Shown: positions 53,049 to 62,435 of the stretch, one piece after another
How the letters are laid out: each line of letters begins with the position of its first letter
Numbering within the stretch: position 1 is the stretch's first letter
From: Chitinophagales bacterium
GTDB taxonomy: Bacteria; Bacteroidota; Bacteroidia; Chitinophagales; UBA10324
Assembly: GCA_019694975.1 (NCBI GenBank)
Contig: JAIBAY010000005.1
Location: forward strand, 1 to 64,000
Direction: 5' to 3'
Length of the DNA stretch: 64,000 nucleotides
Notes under the pieces: model-generated
What the model saw: the letters and a program-made list of their open reading frames with translations, nothing else
Database searches by the model: none
What the model was told of the DNA's origin: nothing
Translations under genes and position numbers: made by a program

Positions 53049-53900
53049 TCATTTATCGTTCATCAGCAAGCCGATGACATCCGAAAGCCTGTCCTTGAGT
53101 TCTTTCCGGTCAACAATAAAGTCGAGAAAACCATGTTCGAGCAGAAACTCCGAGCGCTGAAATCCTTTGGGAAGATCCTTCTTAATAGTCTCCTTTATTA
53201 CCCTCGGTCCTGCAAAACCGATCAGGGCTTCAGGCTCAGCTATATTCAGATCTCCCAGCATGGCAAATGACGCAGTAACACCTCCTGTAGTAGGGTCAGT
53301 CATCAAAGAAATAAAGGGCAACCTGGCTTCGGAAAGTTGCGTAAGCTTAGCGGACGTTTTTGCCATTTGCATTAGAGAAAAGGCAGCCTCCATCATTCTT
53401 GCACCTCCTGACTTGGAAATTATGAGCAATGGCGATTTGGTTTTGATACAATGATCAATTGCTGCTGCAATCCGTTCACCAACAACACTGCCCATTGAAC
53501 CTCCTATATAGTTGAAGTTCATGCAGGCACAAACCAGTTTGCGGCCGTTGATTTTTCCGGAAGCAACCGAGATCGCTTCACTGACATTTACTTTCTTTGA
53601 AGCATCTTCAAGTCTGTCTTTATAACTTTTGAGGTCTTTAAATCCCAGTAAATCGCGGGGACGCAGGTCTTCAAACAACGGTTTATATTCGTTGTTATCA
53701 TAAAGAATTTCAAAGTATTCAACTGAATTGATTCGCGGATGATAGTTACAATTGGTACACACATACAGGTTTTCCTTCAGATCTGTAGCAGGAATGGTCT
53801 TTTTACAAGACGGACATTTCCACCAAAGGCCTTCCGGAACCTCCAGCTTTTCTTCTGTAGTAGTGGTTATTCCTTCTTTGTTTCTTCTAAACCAGGGCAT
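53049..53900 (-). CDS. accD: Acetyl-CoA carboxylase carboxyltransferase subunit beta
   Basis: AccD forms malonyl-CoA with AccA, the first step of fatty-acid synthesis and the extender supply for the type III PKS. The 283-aa protein has an N-terminal zinc ribbon with C29, C32, C48 and C51 (CPSCKK, CTNCNYH). The crotonase-like carboxyltransferase domain shows GGSMGSVVGERI, SGGARMMEAAFSLMQMAKT and PTTGGVTASFAMLGD, then AGPRVIKETIKKDLP. It is likely a single gene; accA is not in the window. Confidence 0.96.
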   Translation of the reverse strand: MPWFRRNKEGITTTTEEKLEVPEGLWWKCPSCKKTIPATDLKENLYVCTNCNYHPRINSVEYFEILYDNNEYKPLFEDLRPRDLLGFKDLKSYKDRLEDASKKVNVSEAISVASGKINGRKLVCACMNFNYIGGSMGSVVGERIAAAIDHCIKTKSPLLIISKSGGARMMEAAFSLMQMAKTSAKLTQLSEARLPFISLMTDPTTGGVTASFAMLGDLNIAEPEALIGFAGPRVIKETIKKDLPKGFQRSEFLLEHGFLDFIVDRKELKDRLSDVIGLLMNDK

Positions 53901-54018
53901 TTGTATGGAATTAATAGCTAACTACCGGAAATGAAAACCTTCAATTTATTGTAAATAACAGCACCGATATATGGAGGCAAGTTACCTCCACTAAGATTCC
54001 TGAGATCAGAGTGATCCG

Positions 54019-55077
54019 TTATGCAAGATCAATCTTCTTTTCCAGGTAAACGTCCTGAATCATATTGAGCAATTCCACCCCGTCATTCATTGGCTTTTGA
54101 AAGGCTTTTCTGCCACTAATGAGTCCCTGGCCGCCGGCACGCTTATTTACTATAGCAGTGAAAACGGCCTCTGCCATATCCGAAGCTCCTTTCGATTCGC
54201 CGCCTGAATTAATCAGACCAATACGTCCCATGTAGCAATTTGCAACCTGATAACGACACAGATCAATCGGATGATCGGACGTGAGTTCGCGGTAAACTTT
54301 CGGGTGCGTTTTGCCAAACTTCAACGCTTCATAGCCTCCGTTATTAGTCGGCAACTTTTGCTTGATGATGTCTGCCTGAATGGTTACACCGAGATGATTG
54401 GCCTGGCCGGTTAAGTCGGCCGCCGTATGATAATCGACACCATCCTTTTTAAACCCGGGATTACGCAGATAGCACCATAGAATGGTAGCCATTCCCAGCT
54501 CATGTGCATATTCAAATGCCTGTGAAACCTCCTGTAACTGACGCGTTGCCTCATCACTTCCGAAATAAATAGTTGCCCCAACTGCCACTGCTCCCAAATT
54601 CCAGGCATCCTCAATGGTTCCAAACATTACCTGGTCATATTTATTCGGATAGGAAAGAAACTCGTTATGGTTGATCTTAACAATAAACGGGATCTTATGG
54701 GCGTATTTCCTGGCAACGGCACCCAGTACGCCATAGGTTGATGCAACAGCGTTACAGCCACCTTCTATAGCCAGTTTCACAATATTTTCCGGATCAAAAT
54801 AAATCGGATTAGGGGCAAAAGATGCGCCGGCACTGTGCTCAATGCCCTGATCAACCGGCAAAATGGAAACATAGCCGGTTCCTGCTAATCTGCCATGACC
54901 ATATATGGTCTGCAAACTCCGCAGCACCTGCCCGTTACGGTTAGAAGCAGAAAAAATCCGGTCAATGAAATCTGGACCGGGAGCATGCAGCGATTTCCTG
55001 TCAATTGTTGCACTGACGTGATTCAAGAGGTATTCCGCTTTATCCTCCAGCAGCGAGGTAATCTTGCTTAATGACAT
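54019..55077 (-). CDS. fbaB: Class I fructose-bisphosphate aldolase
   Basis: The enzyme cleaves fructose-1,6-bisphosphate through a Schiff base, without metal. At 352 aa it is a normal length. ADIIKQKLP (K239) matches the Schiff-base Lys segment of bacterial FbaB-type aldolases. The [12 protein letters not shown] and [14 protein letters not shown] blocks near the C-terminus fit the DhnA/FbaB family. The -7 box TATATTTG lies at 55106-55113, 28 nt upstream of the ATG. The gene stands alone. Similar DhnA-type proteins act on other sugars, but this length and motif set favour glycolysis. Confidence 0.93.
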   Translation of the reverse strand: MSLSKITSLLEDKAEYLLNHVSATIDRKSLHAPGPDFIDRIFSASNRNGQVLRSLQTIYGHGRLAGTGYVSILPVDQGIEHSAGASFAPNPIYFDPENIVKLAIEGGCNAVASTYGVLGAVARKYAHKIPFIVKINHNEFLSYPNKYDQVMFGTIEDAWNLGAVAVGATIYFGSDEATRQLQEVSQAFEYAHELGMATILWCYLRNPGFKKDGVDYHTAADLTGQANHLGVTIQADIIKQKLPTNNGGYEALKFGKTHPKVYRELTSDHPIDLCRYQVANCYMGRIGLINSGGESKGASDMAEAVFTAIVNKRAGGQGLISGRKAFQKPMNDGVELLNMIQDVYLEKKIDLA

Positions 55078-55105
55078 AGGATTTATTTTTTAGAATTTAT
55101 GACGG

Positions 55106-55113
55106 CAAATATA
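55106..55113 (-). promoter_or_regulatory. fbaB -7 box
   Basis: TATATTTG on the minus strand, 28 nt before the ATG. No TTTG at standard spacing upstream. Confidence 0.5.
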
Positions 55114-55171
55114 GCAAAGTTCAGTTTGCGTGAGGAGCCTCACCGTTCCGTAATGCAGCACTAACATTTTT

Positions 55172-55999
55172 TCAACCACTTTCATTTGATGTGAGCAAAC
55201 TCCTGAGGTGTATAAAATATGGAGCAGCATTGAGTAACCGGCTTCCATACCATGAGAATATTTCACCGTCCACCATCACAATACGGGTTGCAGGCATGGC
55301 TTGCTGGATTTCCTGAACGTGCGATTGACTGAATGGATACGGCTCGGAAGACAGCAATATACATTGCGGCTTTAATGCCTGTAACTCACTGATTGTTGTT
55401 TCAGGATACCTTGCCTTGTCACTGAAAACATTCCTGAAACCGAATTGCTGCAACATAGCATTGATGAACGTATCACTACCTGCAGCCATATACGGCTTTC
55501 GCCAGATGAGGTAAGCAACCGGTACTTTGGGCGAAAAAGGAATTACCTTTTCAAATGACGATTGAATTAACCGGCATAAGCCCTGGGCCGCATCAGTCCT
55601 CGCCGTGATTTCACCAATCTGATATATCATATCAAATGCATCTTCAATGGTTTTTACATCACTGACCCAAACAGCAAATTCGCTGGCCAGTTGTTTGATC
55701 TGCGATGCATCATTTTCTTCCTTATTGGCAATAATCAGATCAGGCTCGAGTTGCCTGATTAATTCTATGTTTAATTGCCGGGTTCCTCCCACTTTTGTCT
55801 TTGCTTGGCACAATTCCGCCGGGTGAACACAAAATTTGGTGATACCCACAATTTCCTTTTCAAGCCCCAGGTAAAACAGCAATTCAGTTTGAGAAGGCAC
55901 CACGGAAACGATGGTTGAAGGCGGCGCAGATAGAACAACAGTCCTCGCCAACTGGTCGGTAAAAGTGAATCCTGTTGATGAGGCCGTCATACCTGTCAT
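55172..55999 (-). CDS. BtuF-like helical-backbone metal/corrinoid receptor without signal peptide
   Basis: The protein is 275 aa. Fold signatures: RTVVLSAPPSTIVSVVPSQTELLFYLG, the VGGTRQLNIELIRQLEPDLIIANKEEND block, and the long helix and late LKPQCILLSSEPYPF block, as in periplasmic binding proteins for vitamin B12, haem or iron complexes. No signal peptide or lipobox can be seen from the start (ATG 55999 or 55990). A cytosolic version would have to do something other than feed an ABC importer, unless the true start is misplaced. No permease or ATPase genes adjoin. Confidence 0.8.
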   Translation of the reverse strand: MTGMTASSTGFTFTDQLARTVVLSAPPSTIVSVVPSQTELLFYLGLEKEIVGITKFCVHPAELCQAKTKVGGTRQLNIELIRQLEPDLIIANKEENDASQIKQLASEFAVWVSDVKTIEDAFDMIYQIGEITARTDAAQGLCRLIQSSFEKVIPFSPKVPVAYLIWRKPYMAAGSDTFINAMLQQFGFRNVFSDKARYPETTISELQALKPQCILLSSEPYPFSQSHVQEIQQAMPATRIVMVDGEIFSWYGSRLLNAAPYFIHLRSLLTSNESG

Positions 56000-56093
56000 T
56001 TCAATTCAATTTCAAACTGAAATCCAAATTGGGAAAGCGGCTATTTGACACCAATATCGCCTTACAAAGTATATACTAATTATCTCCGTCATC

Positions 56094-57449
56094 CTATTTC
56101 GACAGCGCCCTTATAATATCAGACTTCGTTATGATCAGCAGGTTATTCAGAACATCCTGCGTAATCACGGCAGGTATTTCCCTATTCATCATTCCGTTCA
56201 GTTTATCAATGGCAGTATCTGATGCTACCAGCGGGAACGGTTTTTCCATTACTTCCTTAACACTATGTGATTTTAATGCGCTATTCGTCATCAGTTTAGA
56301 GAGCAATCCGGTTTCACTCAATGAACCTATCATATTGCCTTCTTCCATAACCGGCAACTGATCAATATTGTTTGTACTCATTAGCGCAACGGCAGCAGCA
56401 ACATTGGCGGAAGCTTCAATACTGATCAGTTTATGATCCGATTTCGTTTCAATGATATCGCGCAATGTTTTCACCACCAGCCATCCCCGGTCACGCATCC
56501 ATTCATCGTTGTAAATTTTACCGACATACCTGCTGCCATGATCAGGGAAAATAACAACCACCACATCAGTCTCTTTCAGGTGATTCTTCATTTGCAGCAG
56601 GCCGGCTAATGCTGAACCACAGGAGTAGCCTACAAAAATGCCTTCTTTCCTGGTGATTTCCCTTGCCATCAGCGCAGCATCTTTATCGGTTACTTTTTCA
56701 AAATGATCTATTAAGCGAAAATCATAGTTTTTAGGAATAATGTCTTCACCAATGCCTTCTGTGATATAAGGATATATTTCCTGCTGATCTATTTTGCCGG
56801 TCTCATGAAATGCTTTCAGGGTAGATCCATAGGTATCAATTGCCCAAACTTTGATGGATGGATTTTTTTCCTTCAGATATTGCGCACAACCGGTAATTGT
56901 ACCACCTGTACCGGAACCCACAACCAGGTGTGTGATTTTACCCTCCGTCTGCTGCCATATTTCCGGCCCGGTGCTTTCATAATGCGCCAGGCGGTTATCG
57001 AGGTTGTCGTATTGATTTGGATACCATGAATCAGGTGTTTCTTGGGCTAATCTTTTTGATACGGAGTAATACGATCGGGGATCATCCGGATCTACGTTGG
57101 TAGGACACACTATCACCTCCGCTCCTACAGCTTTCAGAATATCTGCCTTCTCCTTTGATTGTTTATCGGTGGTGGTGAAGATGCATTTATATCCCTTGGC
57201 AATGGCGGCAAGGGCGAGTCCCATTCCCGTATTCCCGGACGTACCCTCGATAATGGTACCACCGGGTTTCAGTAAACCTTTCTTTTCGGCTTCCTGCACC
57301 ATTTTAAGCCCTATCCTGTCCTTGATGGAATTGCCGGGATTGAATGACTCTACTTTTGCCAGTACTGTTGCTTTAACATCCCTGGTAACCTTATTCAGTT
57401 TAACCAGCGGCGTATTACCAATGGTTTCAATGATGTGATTATAATACAT
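56094..57449 (-). CDS. Cystathionine beta-synthase / cysteine-synthase-type PLP enzyme with CBS domains
   Basis: The protein is 451 aa from ATG 57449. The PLP Lys is K43 (SFNPGNSIKDRIG), the phosphate loop is EGTSGNTGMGLALAAIA, and the second glycine loop is VVGSGTGGTITGCAQYL. Two C-terminal CBS motifs (~333-450; SIEASANVAAAVALM and VKEVMEKPFPLVASDT) would sense adenosyl compounds. It makes cystathionine or cysteine from serine or O-acetylserine. ATG 57488 lies upstream of the promoter, so it is excluded. The -7 box ends 4 nt before the chosen ATG. Confidence 0.93.
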   Translation of the reverse strand: MYYNHIIETIGNTPLVKLNKVTRDVKATVLAKVESFNPGNSIKDRIGLKMVQEAEKKGLLKPGGTIIEGTSGNTGMGLALAAIAKGYKCIFTTTDKQSKEKADILKAVGAEVIVCPTNVDPDDPRSYYSVSKRLAQETPDSWYPNQYDNLDNRLAHYESTGPEIWQQTEGKITHLVVGSGTGGTITGCAQYLKEKNPSIKVWAIDTYGSTLKAFHETGKIDQQEIYPYITEGIGEDIIPKNYDFRLIDHFEKVTDKDAALMAREITRKEGIFVGYSCGSALAGLLQMKNHLKETDVVVVIFPDHGSRYVGKIYNDEWMRDRGWLVVKTLRDIIETKSDHKLISIEASANVAAAVALMSTNNIDQLPVMEEGNMIGSLSETGLLSKLMTNSALKSHSVKEVMEKPFPLVASDTAIDKLNGMMNREIPAVITQDVLNNLLIITKSDIIRALSK

Positions 57450-57453
57450 GGCA

Positions 57454-57488
57454 CAAAGATAATTGCGTAAAATGAAAGCAGTGCACAA
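57454..57488 (-). promoter_or_regulatory. Promoter of the cystathionine beta-synthase-like gene
   Basis: TTG (57488-57486), 24 nt, then TATCTTTG (57461-57454) on the minus strand. It is 4 nt from the ATG at 57449, so the mRNA is near-leaderless. Confidence 0.6.
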
Positions 57489-57717
57489 TGAAAAAAGTAT
57501 GTCCCCGGAACAGCGTTAAAGAGCAGATAAACTATCCTGCATTGCTGCTTTTTGGCTATCTCAAAACAATATTCCAAACAATATTAATTCAGTATCCACA
57601 TTATGGCTTTAATAATGTGTAAAATCAAATTGGGGCTACCGCATAATAATGGTTTCCGTAAGTTGAAATATTTGTTTATTTGCTGTGGCCACCATTCATC
57701 AAATCTTTTCCTACAAC

Positions 57718-60120
57718 ATGAAAACAATTATACAGATCACCCTCCTGCTGCTCATTACCATTCCATCATCCTATGGACAAAATTTCAATCTTGAGCTGAG
57801 AGGTGAAATCTCTTATCCATATTCTTGTGCCAGCATATGGGGTTATGTTGATGATGACGGAACAGAGTATGCCCTTGTCGGCACCTACGCAGGCGTGTCC
57901 ATTGTTGACATCTCCGATCCTGACAATCCGGTGGTGAAATTTGATGTTCCGCATACACAAAACCTGTGGAGAGAGATAAAGACATATGGCCATTATGCCT
58001 ATGCAACCAATGAGGTTGGCGACGGTTTATTGGTGATAGATCTGAGCGACCTTCCAAACAGTGTAACACCATCCAACTTTATTTATACTGATGCATTCGG
58101 AACCATGCAGAGTGAAGGCCATACACTCTGGATTGATGAAAATGGCAAACTGTTCATCTTTGGCGGAGACTATGGAGCCGGCGGAGCCACCATATTTAAT
58201 CTTGCTGCAAATCCTTTGAATCCTCCGTATCTCGGCAAGTATGAACAACATTATATACATGATGGGTTTGTCAGGGGAGATACGTTATGGGCGTCTGAAA
58301 TTTATGATGGAAAGCTTGAAATTGTGGATGTTTCCAATCCATTACTGCCAGTGCCGCTCGGATCGGTTAATACTCCTAATTTCTTCACCCATAATGCCTG
58401 GCCCACACATGATAATCATTATGCATTCACCACTGATGAAGTTGACAACAGTTATTTAACGGCATATGATGTCTCCAATCTGAGCAATATTACTGAGGTG
58501 GACCGCATTCAATCCAATCCCGGTTCGGGGTCAATCGTCCACAACGTTCACCTCTTAAATGATCAGTTTGCATGGACTGCCTATTACAAAGACGGAGTAG
58601 CACTTTTTGATGTTTCTCATCCGGATAATATGATCCAGGTTGCGGCTTACGATACAGATCCACAAGAGTCAGGAGGAGGATATGGCGGTAGCTGGGGTGT
58701 TTATCCCTATTTGCCTTCAGGCAATATAATCGTATCCGATCTCTATACTTCCACCACCAATGGTAAACTGACGATCATCACACCAACGTACGTATCAGCT
58801 TGCTGGTTAGAAGGCAATGTCACGAATGCGGTTACCTCAGCATCGGTTAATAACGCACTGGTGGAAATTCTCACTACCACGCAAAATGATTATTCCGACC
58901 TGGGAGGTAACTACAAAACCGGCAGTGGTATCGCAGGCACATATACGGTAAGAGTCAGTAAAGCCGGTTATGTCACGAAAGAAATCCAGGATGTGATATT
59001 GACAAGCGGGTCCACAGTGCAACTGGACGTACAATTATCACCTTTGGTTGAAACATCTGTAACAGGCACCGTTACTGATTCCATCACTGCAGAGCCGCTT
59101 GCCAATGCTCATGTATATCTCCACGCTTTAAATGTTGGTCTCACCTATGAAGTAAATACCAACGCAAGCGGGAATTTCAGCATATCCCCGATCTTTGAAG
59201 ACAGCTATGAAATTTATGCCGGCAAATGGGGATATCGCGAAACGGGAATTCAAAACATCACCATCAATCAATCCAGCTCGCCGGTTGAGCTGAAAATTTC
59301 TAAGGGTTACTATGATGATTTTATTGTCAATAACAACTGGACCATAACAGGTAATGCAAATACCGGTAGCTGGGAACGCGGCGAACCAATTGGCACTTCT
59401 TCCAGTGGTGTTTATTTTAACCCGGAAGAAGATATAGCGGGAGATTATGGGAATCTGTGTTTTGTAACCGGCAACGGCGGTGGTGGGATTGGCACTGACG
59501 ACGTGGATAATGGCTCCACTACACTCACCTCACCGGTTATGGACTTATCAGAATTTATTGACCCTATACTTGGATTTTATTCCTGGTTTGCCAATGGCGG
59601 CGGCAGCGGCACGCCGAATGACACTTTGTTTGTATCTGTTACCAATGGTACGGTAACCGTGAAAATTGCAAGCATAAAAAACCCTATGTCGCAATGGAAT
59701 TATCATGAATATCACCTCGATGATTACCTGGCTTCCACTGCCTCGATGAAAGTCATTTTCACGACCAGCGACTTGTCATCTTCTTCGCATGTAGTGGAAG
59801 CAGCAGTTGACGGATTCAGGGTATATAAAGCACTGTCTACCGGCACAGCGGCAGTACAGCAAAAGAATAATTGTTGTGAACTTTATCCCAATCCGTTTTC
59901 AATGGAAAGCAGCATTACCTATAACCTCGGCGCTATAACATTTAAAGAAGCATCCGTTTCCGTTCATTCCATAATTGGACAACTGGTTGAATCGCATGCA
60001 ATTCATTCGCCGGCTGGTTCCATCACCTGGGGCGCAGATCTTCCCGCAGGGCTGTACATTGTGAAAGTCGCGGTGGACAATGAGCAACAATCAATTTTCA
60101 AAGTCATAAAAAGCAGGTAG
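57718..60120 (+). CDS. Secreted choice-of-anchor B / LVIVD-repeat protein with T9SS sorting domain
   Basis: The protein is 800 aa from ATG 57718; a GTG (57685) upstream adds residues ahead of the signal peptide MKTIIQITLLLLITIPSSYG. Residues ~25-360 form a beta-propeller of LVIVD-like repeats (GVSIVDISDPDNPV, GLLVIDLSDLPN, LEIVDVSNPLLPV, ALFDVSHPDNM). Two carboxypeptidase-regulatory-like domains follow (~365-535; NNALVEILTTTQNDYSDLGG, ANAHVYLHALNVGLTYE). A jelly-roll domain (~540-700) and the T9SS sorting domain (~715-800, LYPNPFSMESSITY...GLYIVKVA) end the chain. Function unknown; probably binding at the surface. Confidence 0.88.
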   Translation: MKTIIQITLLLLITIPSSYGQNFNLELRGEISYPYSCASIWGYVDDDGTEYALVGTYAGVSIVDISDPDNPVVKFDVPHTQNLWREIKTYGHYAYATNEVGDGLLVIDLSDLPNSVTPSNFIYTDAFGTMQSEGHTLWIDENGKLFIFGGDYGAGGATIFNLAANPLNPPYLGKYEQHYIHDGFVRGDTLWASEIYDGKLEIVDVSNPLLPVPLGSVNTPNFFTHNAWPTHDNHYAFTTDEVDNSYLTAYDVSNLSNITEVDRIQSNPGSGSIVHNVHLLNDQFAWTAYYKDGVALFDVSHPDNMIQVAAYDTDPQESGGGYGGSWGVYPYLPSGNIIVSDLYTSTTNGKLTIITPTYVSACWLEGNVTNAVTSASVNNALVEILTTTQNDYSDLGGNYKTGSGIAGTYTVRVSKAGYVTKEIQDVILTSGSTVQLDVQLSPLVETSVTGTVTDSITAEPLANAHVYLHALNVGLTYEVNTNASGNFSISPIFEDSYEIYAGKWGYRETGIQNITINQSSSPVELKISKGYYDDFIVNNNWTITGNANTGSWERGEPIGTSSSGVYFNPEEDIAGDYGNLCFVTGNGGGGIGTDDVDNGSTTLTSPVMDLSEFIDPILGFYSWFANGGGSGTPNDTLFVSVTNGTVTVKIASIKNPMSQWNYHEYHLDDYLASTASMKVIFTTSDLSSSSHVVEAAVDGFRVYKALSTGTAAVQQKNNCCELYPNPFSMESSITYNLGAITFKEASVSVHSIIGQLVESHAIHSPAGSITWGADLPAGLYIVKVAVDNEQQSIFKVIKSR

Positions 60121-60393
60121 GATGATTTTTATCTGAACTGCCCTCCTGCTTGCAGTAGTGCTTTGCAATACCATCATACAATTAGCTGATTGCTATTGGT
60201 GAACTACTTCCATCTTGCTGAAGTGCCACCTTTGATTACTTGTTATTCATATCCGGATTTCAAATGATTTAAAAATCATTTGCCAGCACGTGAGAAAATA
60301 GTCTTATTACGATTTGTTAACCGGTGTAGCAGGTAACCCTGTGAAACATTGAATGCTCACTTTACGGCCGGTAAATTTCAACAGCATAAAATA

Positions 60394-62058
60394 TTATGGC
60401 ACTTTCAGGAGTTTAACAATTTCGCTGTGGTCCTCGAAATTGATTTTCATAAAATAGAGGCCGTTCGCCATATTAGACAAAGCAGTAATATTCAAATAAT
60501 TATAGCCGGTTTGCAACGAAGTCTGAAATGACTGCACTCTTTCTCCATAGTAGTTAAACAGCTCTATTCCGGCTTCCTGCTTCCTTGCCGTATAATAGAG
60601 CATCTGTACGTAATCCTGAAAAGGGTTAGGATAAATCAGCGGACCGGTGAGAGCAAGATTATCCGGTGCAGTACCTGAAAGCAGCAAGTCAGCTACCTCA
60701 AAATTTGGAATTCCATAACCCATTGAATCGTTGGGATTATAATAAAGGCTGGCACTTTTTTCAATTGCTCGGATGACTTCCATATTATTTTTATCAGGAT
60801 GTGCCTGCCAAAGGCAAGCTGTCAGGCCTGCAATAACCGGATTCGATAAGGAGGTGCCGGTATTTGTAACGATAGTACCAGAGAAAGGCTCAACAACGGT
60901 AGCCCTGATGCCTTGTGCCACAACGTTAGGCTTGACATCACCATCTGATGAAGGCCCCTTGGAACTGAGGCCGGTGATCAAACCTAGCGAATCTACAGCA
61001 CCAACGGTTATGATGCTGTCAGCGTCACCAGGACTGGTGATATAATGCCATTCCTTATTGCCCTCATTACCGGCGCTGGAACAAACGATCATGCCTTTAG
61101 CTGCGGCATAATCTGCAGCGCGGGCAATCATAGTGGTATTGCCATCCATATCTGCATAGTCATGGTTAAAAGCAGCATTATCAAAAACGCTGTAACCAAG
61201 CGATGATGTTATCATGTCGGCACCAAGACTATCAGCCCACTCGGCTGCTGCGGCCCAGTTATGCTCTTCAATCGGATATTCGCTAAAGCCATCCTCCGTA
61301 ACAAAAAGGTAAACACTTATTCCCGGAGCCGTGCCAATCATAGTACCCGGAATATTAGCTGCTATAGTTGAAAGAACCGATGATCCATGCCCCCAGTTGT
61401 TATAGACGCTGTCGTTTCCTGCAACGAAATTCCATTTTCCCAACACTCTTCCCTGCAAAAAAAGACTATCGAATACCTGAATATTGGGTGCATTGGAAAA
61501 CCCGACATCCAGAACAGCCAGAATGATACTTTCTCCTTTATATCCCAGCGTATGTAACTGCTGTCCGTGCAACATCTCAATCTGGTTACCGGCTTTCCCA
61601 TATTCAGCTAATTCTTCACTTGCCAACTTAGATGGAAAAACATCTTCATAAATATTTTGAACAGATGAAGGATTGCCATCACGAAGTGCAACCGGAAACG
61701 ACGTCTTTACGAACGGTAAATCATTAACGGCTGCCAACATTGCAGAATCTTCCGTCTCGATTGAAATTGAATTCAGCCATTTAGATCTGTTGAGCACTTT
61801 CACACCAATATCAGACACTTGCCCGATGTAGGATGGGTTGATGGGCAGATCACTCTCTGTTACCGGAATATGATACCGGATCCGCCGGTCAATCGCACGC
61901 TGCGACAAAAATGCAGCAGGAATATCCGTGGAATACGGACTACCATTCTTATCCTTAAATTCAATAACATAACGGTGAAAGGCTAATGGCTGCGAAAAAA
62001 GAGAGGGCTGCCCACTCAATAATAAAACAGATAACAGGAAAAAGTGCCGTAGCTTCAT
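60394..62058 (-). CDS. Secreted subtilisin-like (S8) protease with T9SS sorting domain
   Basis: The protein is 554 aa, with a signal peptide ending SLFSQ (residue ~23). The catalytic triad is D184 (LAVLDVGFSN), H224 (NWGHGSSVLS) and S403 (NTGTSLSNPVIAG); the oxyanion Asn is N331 in SAGNEGN. An N-terminal region of ~150 residues likely serves as an inhibitor or propeptide. The last ~85 residues are a T9SS sorting domain (YPNPFQDYVQMLYY...ANGLYFMKINF). It probably degrades extracellular proteins for nutrition. The 273-bp gap to the previous gene holds nothing I can identify. Confidence 0.93.
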   Translation of the reverse strand: MKLRHFFLLSVLLLSGQPSLFSQPLAFHRYVIEFKDKNGSPYSTDIPAAFLSQRAIDRRIRYHIPVTESDLPINPSYIGQVSDIGVKVLNRSKWLNSISIETEDSAMLAAVNDLPFVKTSFPVALRDGNPSSVQNIYEDVFPSKLASEELAEYGKAGNQIEMLHGQQLHTLGYKGESIILAVLDVGFSNAPNIQVFDSLFLQGRVLGKWNFVAGNDSVYNNWGHGSSVLSTIAANIPGTMIGTAPGISVYLFVTEDGFSEYPIEEHNWAAAAEWADSLGADMITSSLGYSVFDNAAFNHDYADMDGNTTMIARAADYAAAKGMIVCSSAGNEGNKEWHYITSPGDADSIITVGAVDSLGLITGLSSKGPSSDGDVKPNVVAQGIRATVVEPFSGTIVTNTGTSLSNPVIAGLTACLWQAHPDKNNMEVIRAIEKSASLYYNPNDSMGYGIPNFEVADLLLSGTAPDNLALTGPLIYPNPFQDYVQMLYYTARKQEAGIELFNYYGERVQSFQTSLQTGYNYLNITALSNMANGLYFMKINFEDHSEIVKLLKVP

Positions 62059-62435
62059 GTGCGTAAAATTAGCAGAAAAAGAATTGAAGTTGACGGTTGG
62101 TAAGCAACGGAACTGTCAGGATTGTGTAGAAATGATTGCGTATAGAAAGCAGGCTCCGTTCTCGATGGATAACCACCGAAATAAAAATACAAAGACATTC
62201 ACCTTCATCTGAATAGGTGATGTTGACGAGGTGACAGTCGTGTCCAGCAGTGTTTCAAAAAACTTGAAGTGTAATCTAAGCTCATGCTATCAATCAAAAC
62301 AATATGGAAAGCCGTATAACAGCGCGGAGCTACAAGACTTTGATCCGGGATACACAATGCCTGCAGATTTTACCGCGCCCTTCTTATTGCCGATTTATAA
62401 AGCTATCTTTGCGCCTCCAAATTTCAGCCTGAAGC
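62059..62435. other. Intergenic region with typA -7 box
   Basis: Divergent spacer between the protease and typA genes. TATCTTTG at 62404-62411 (plus strand) fits the -7 box for typA, with TTG at 62387-62389 rather close (14 nt). The rest shows no coding sequence or hairpin I can support; an ORF reading through 62231-62500 crosses into typA in another frame. Confidence 0.5.
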
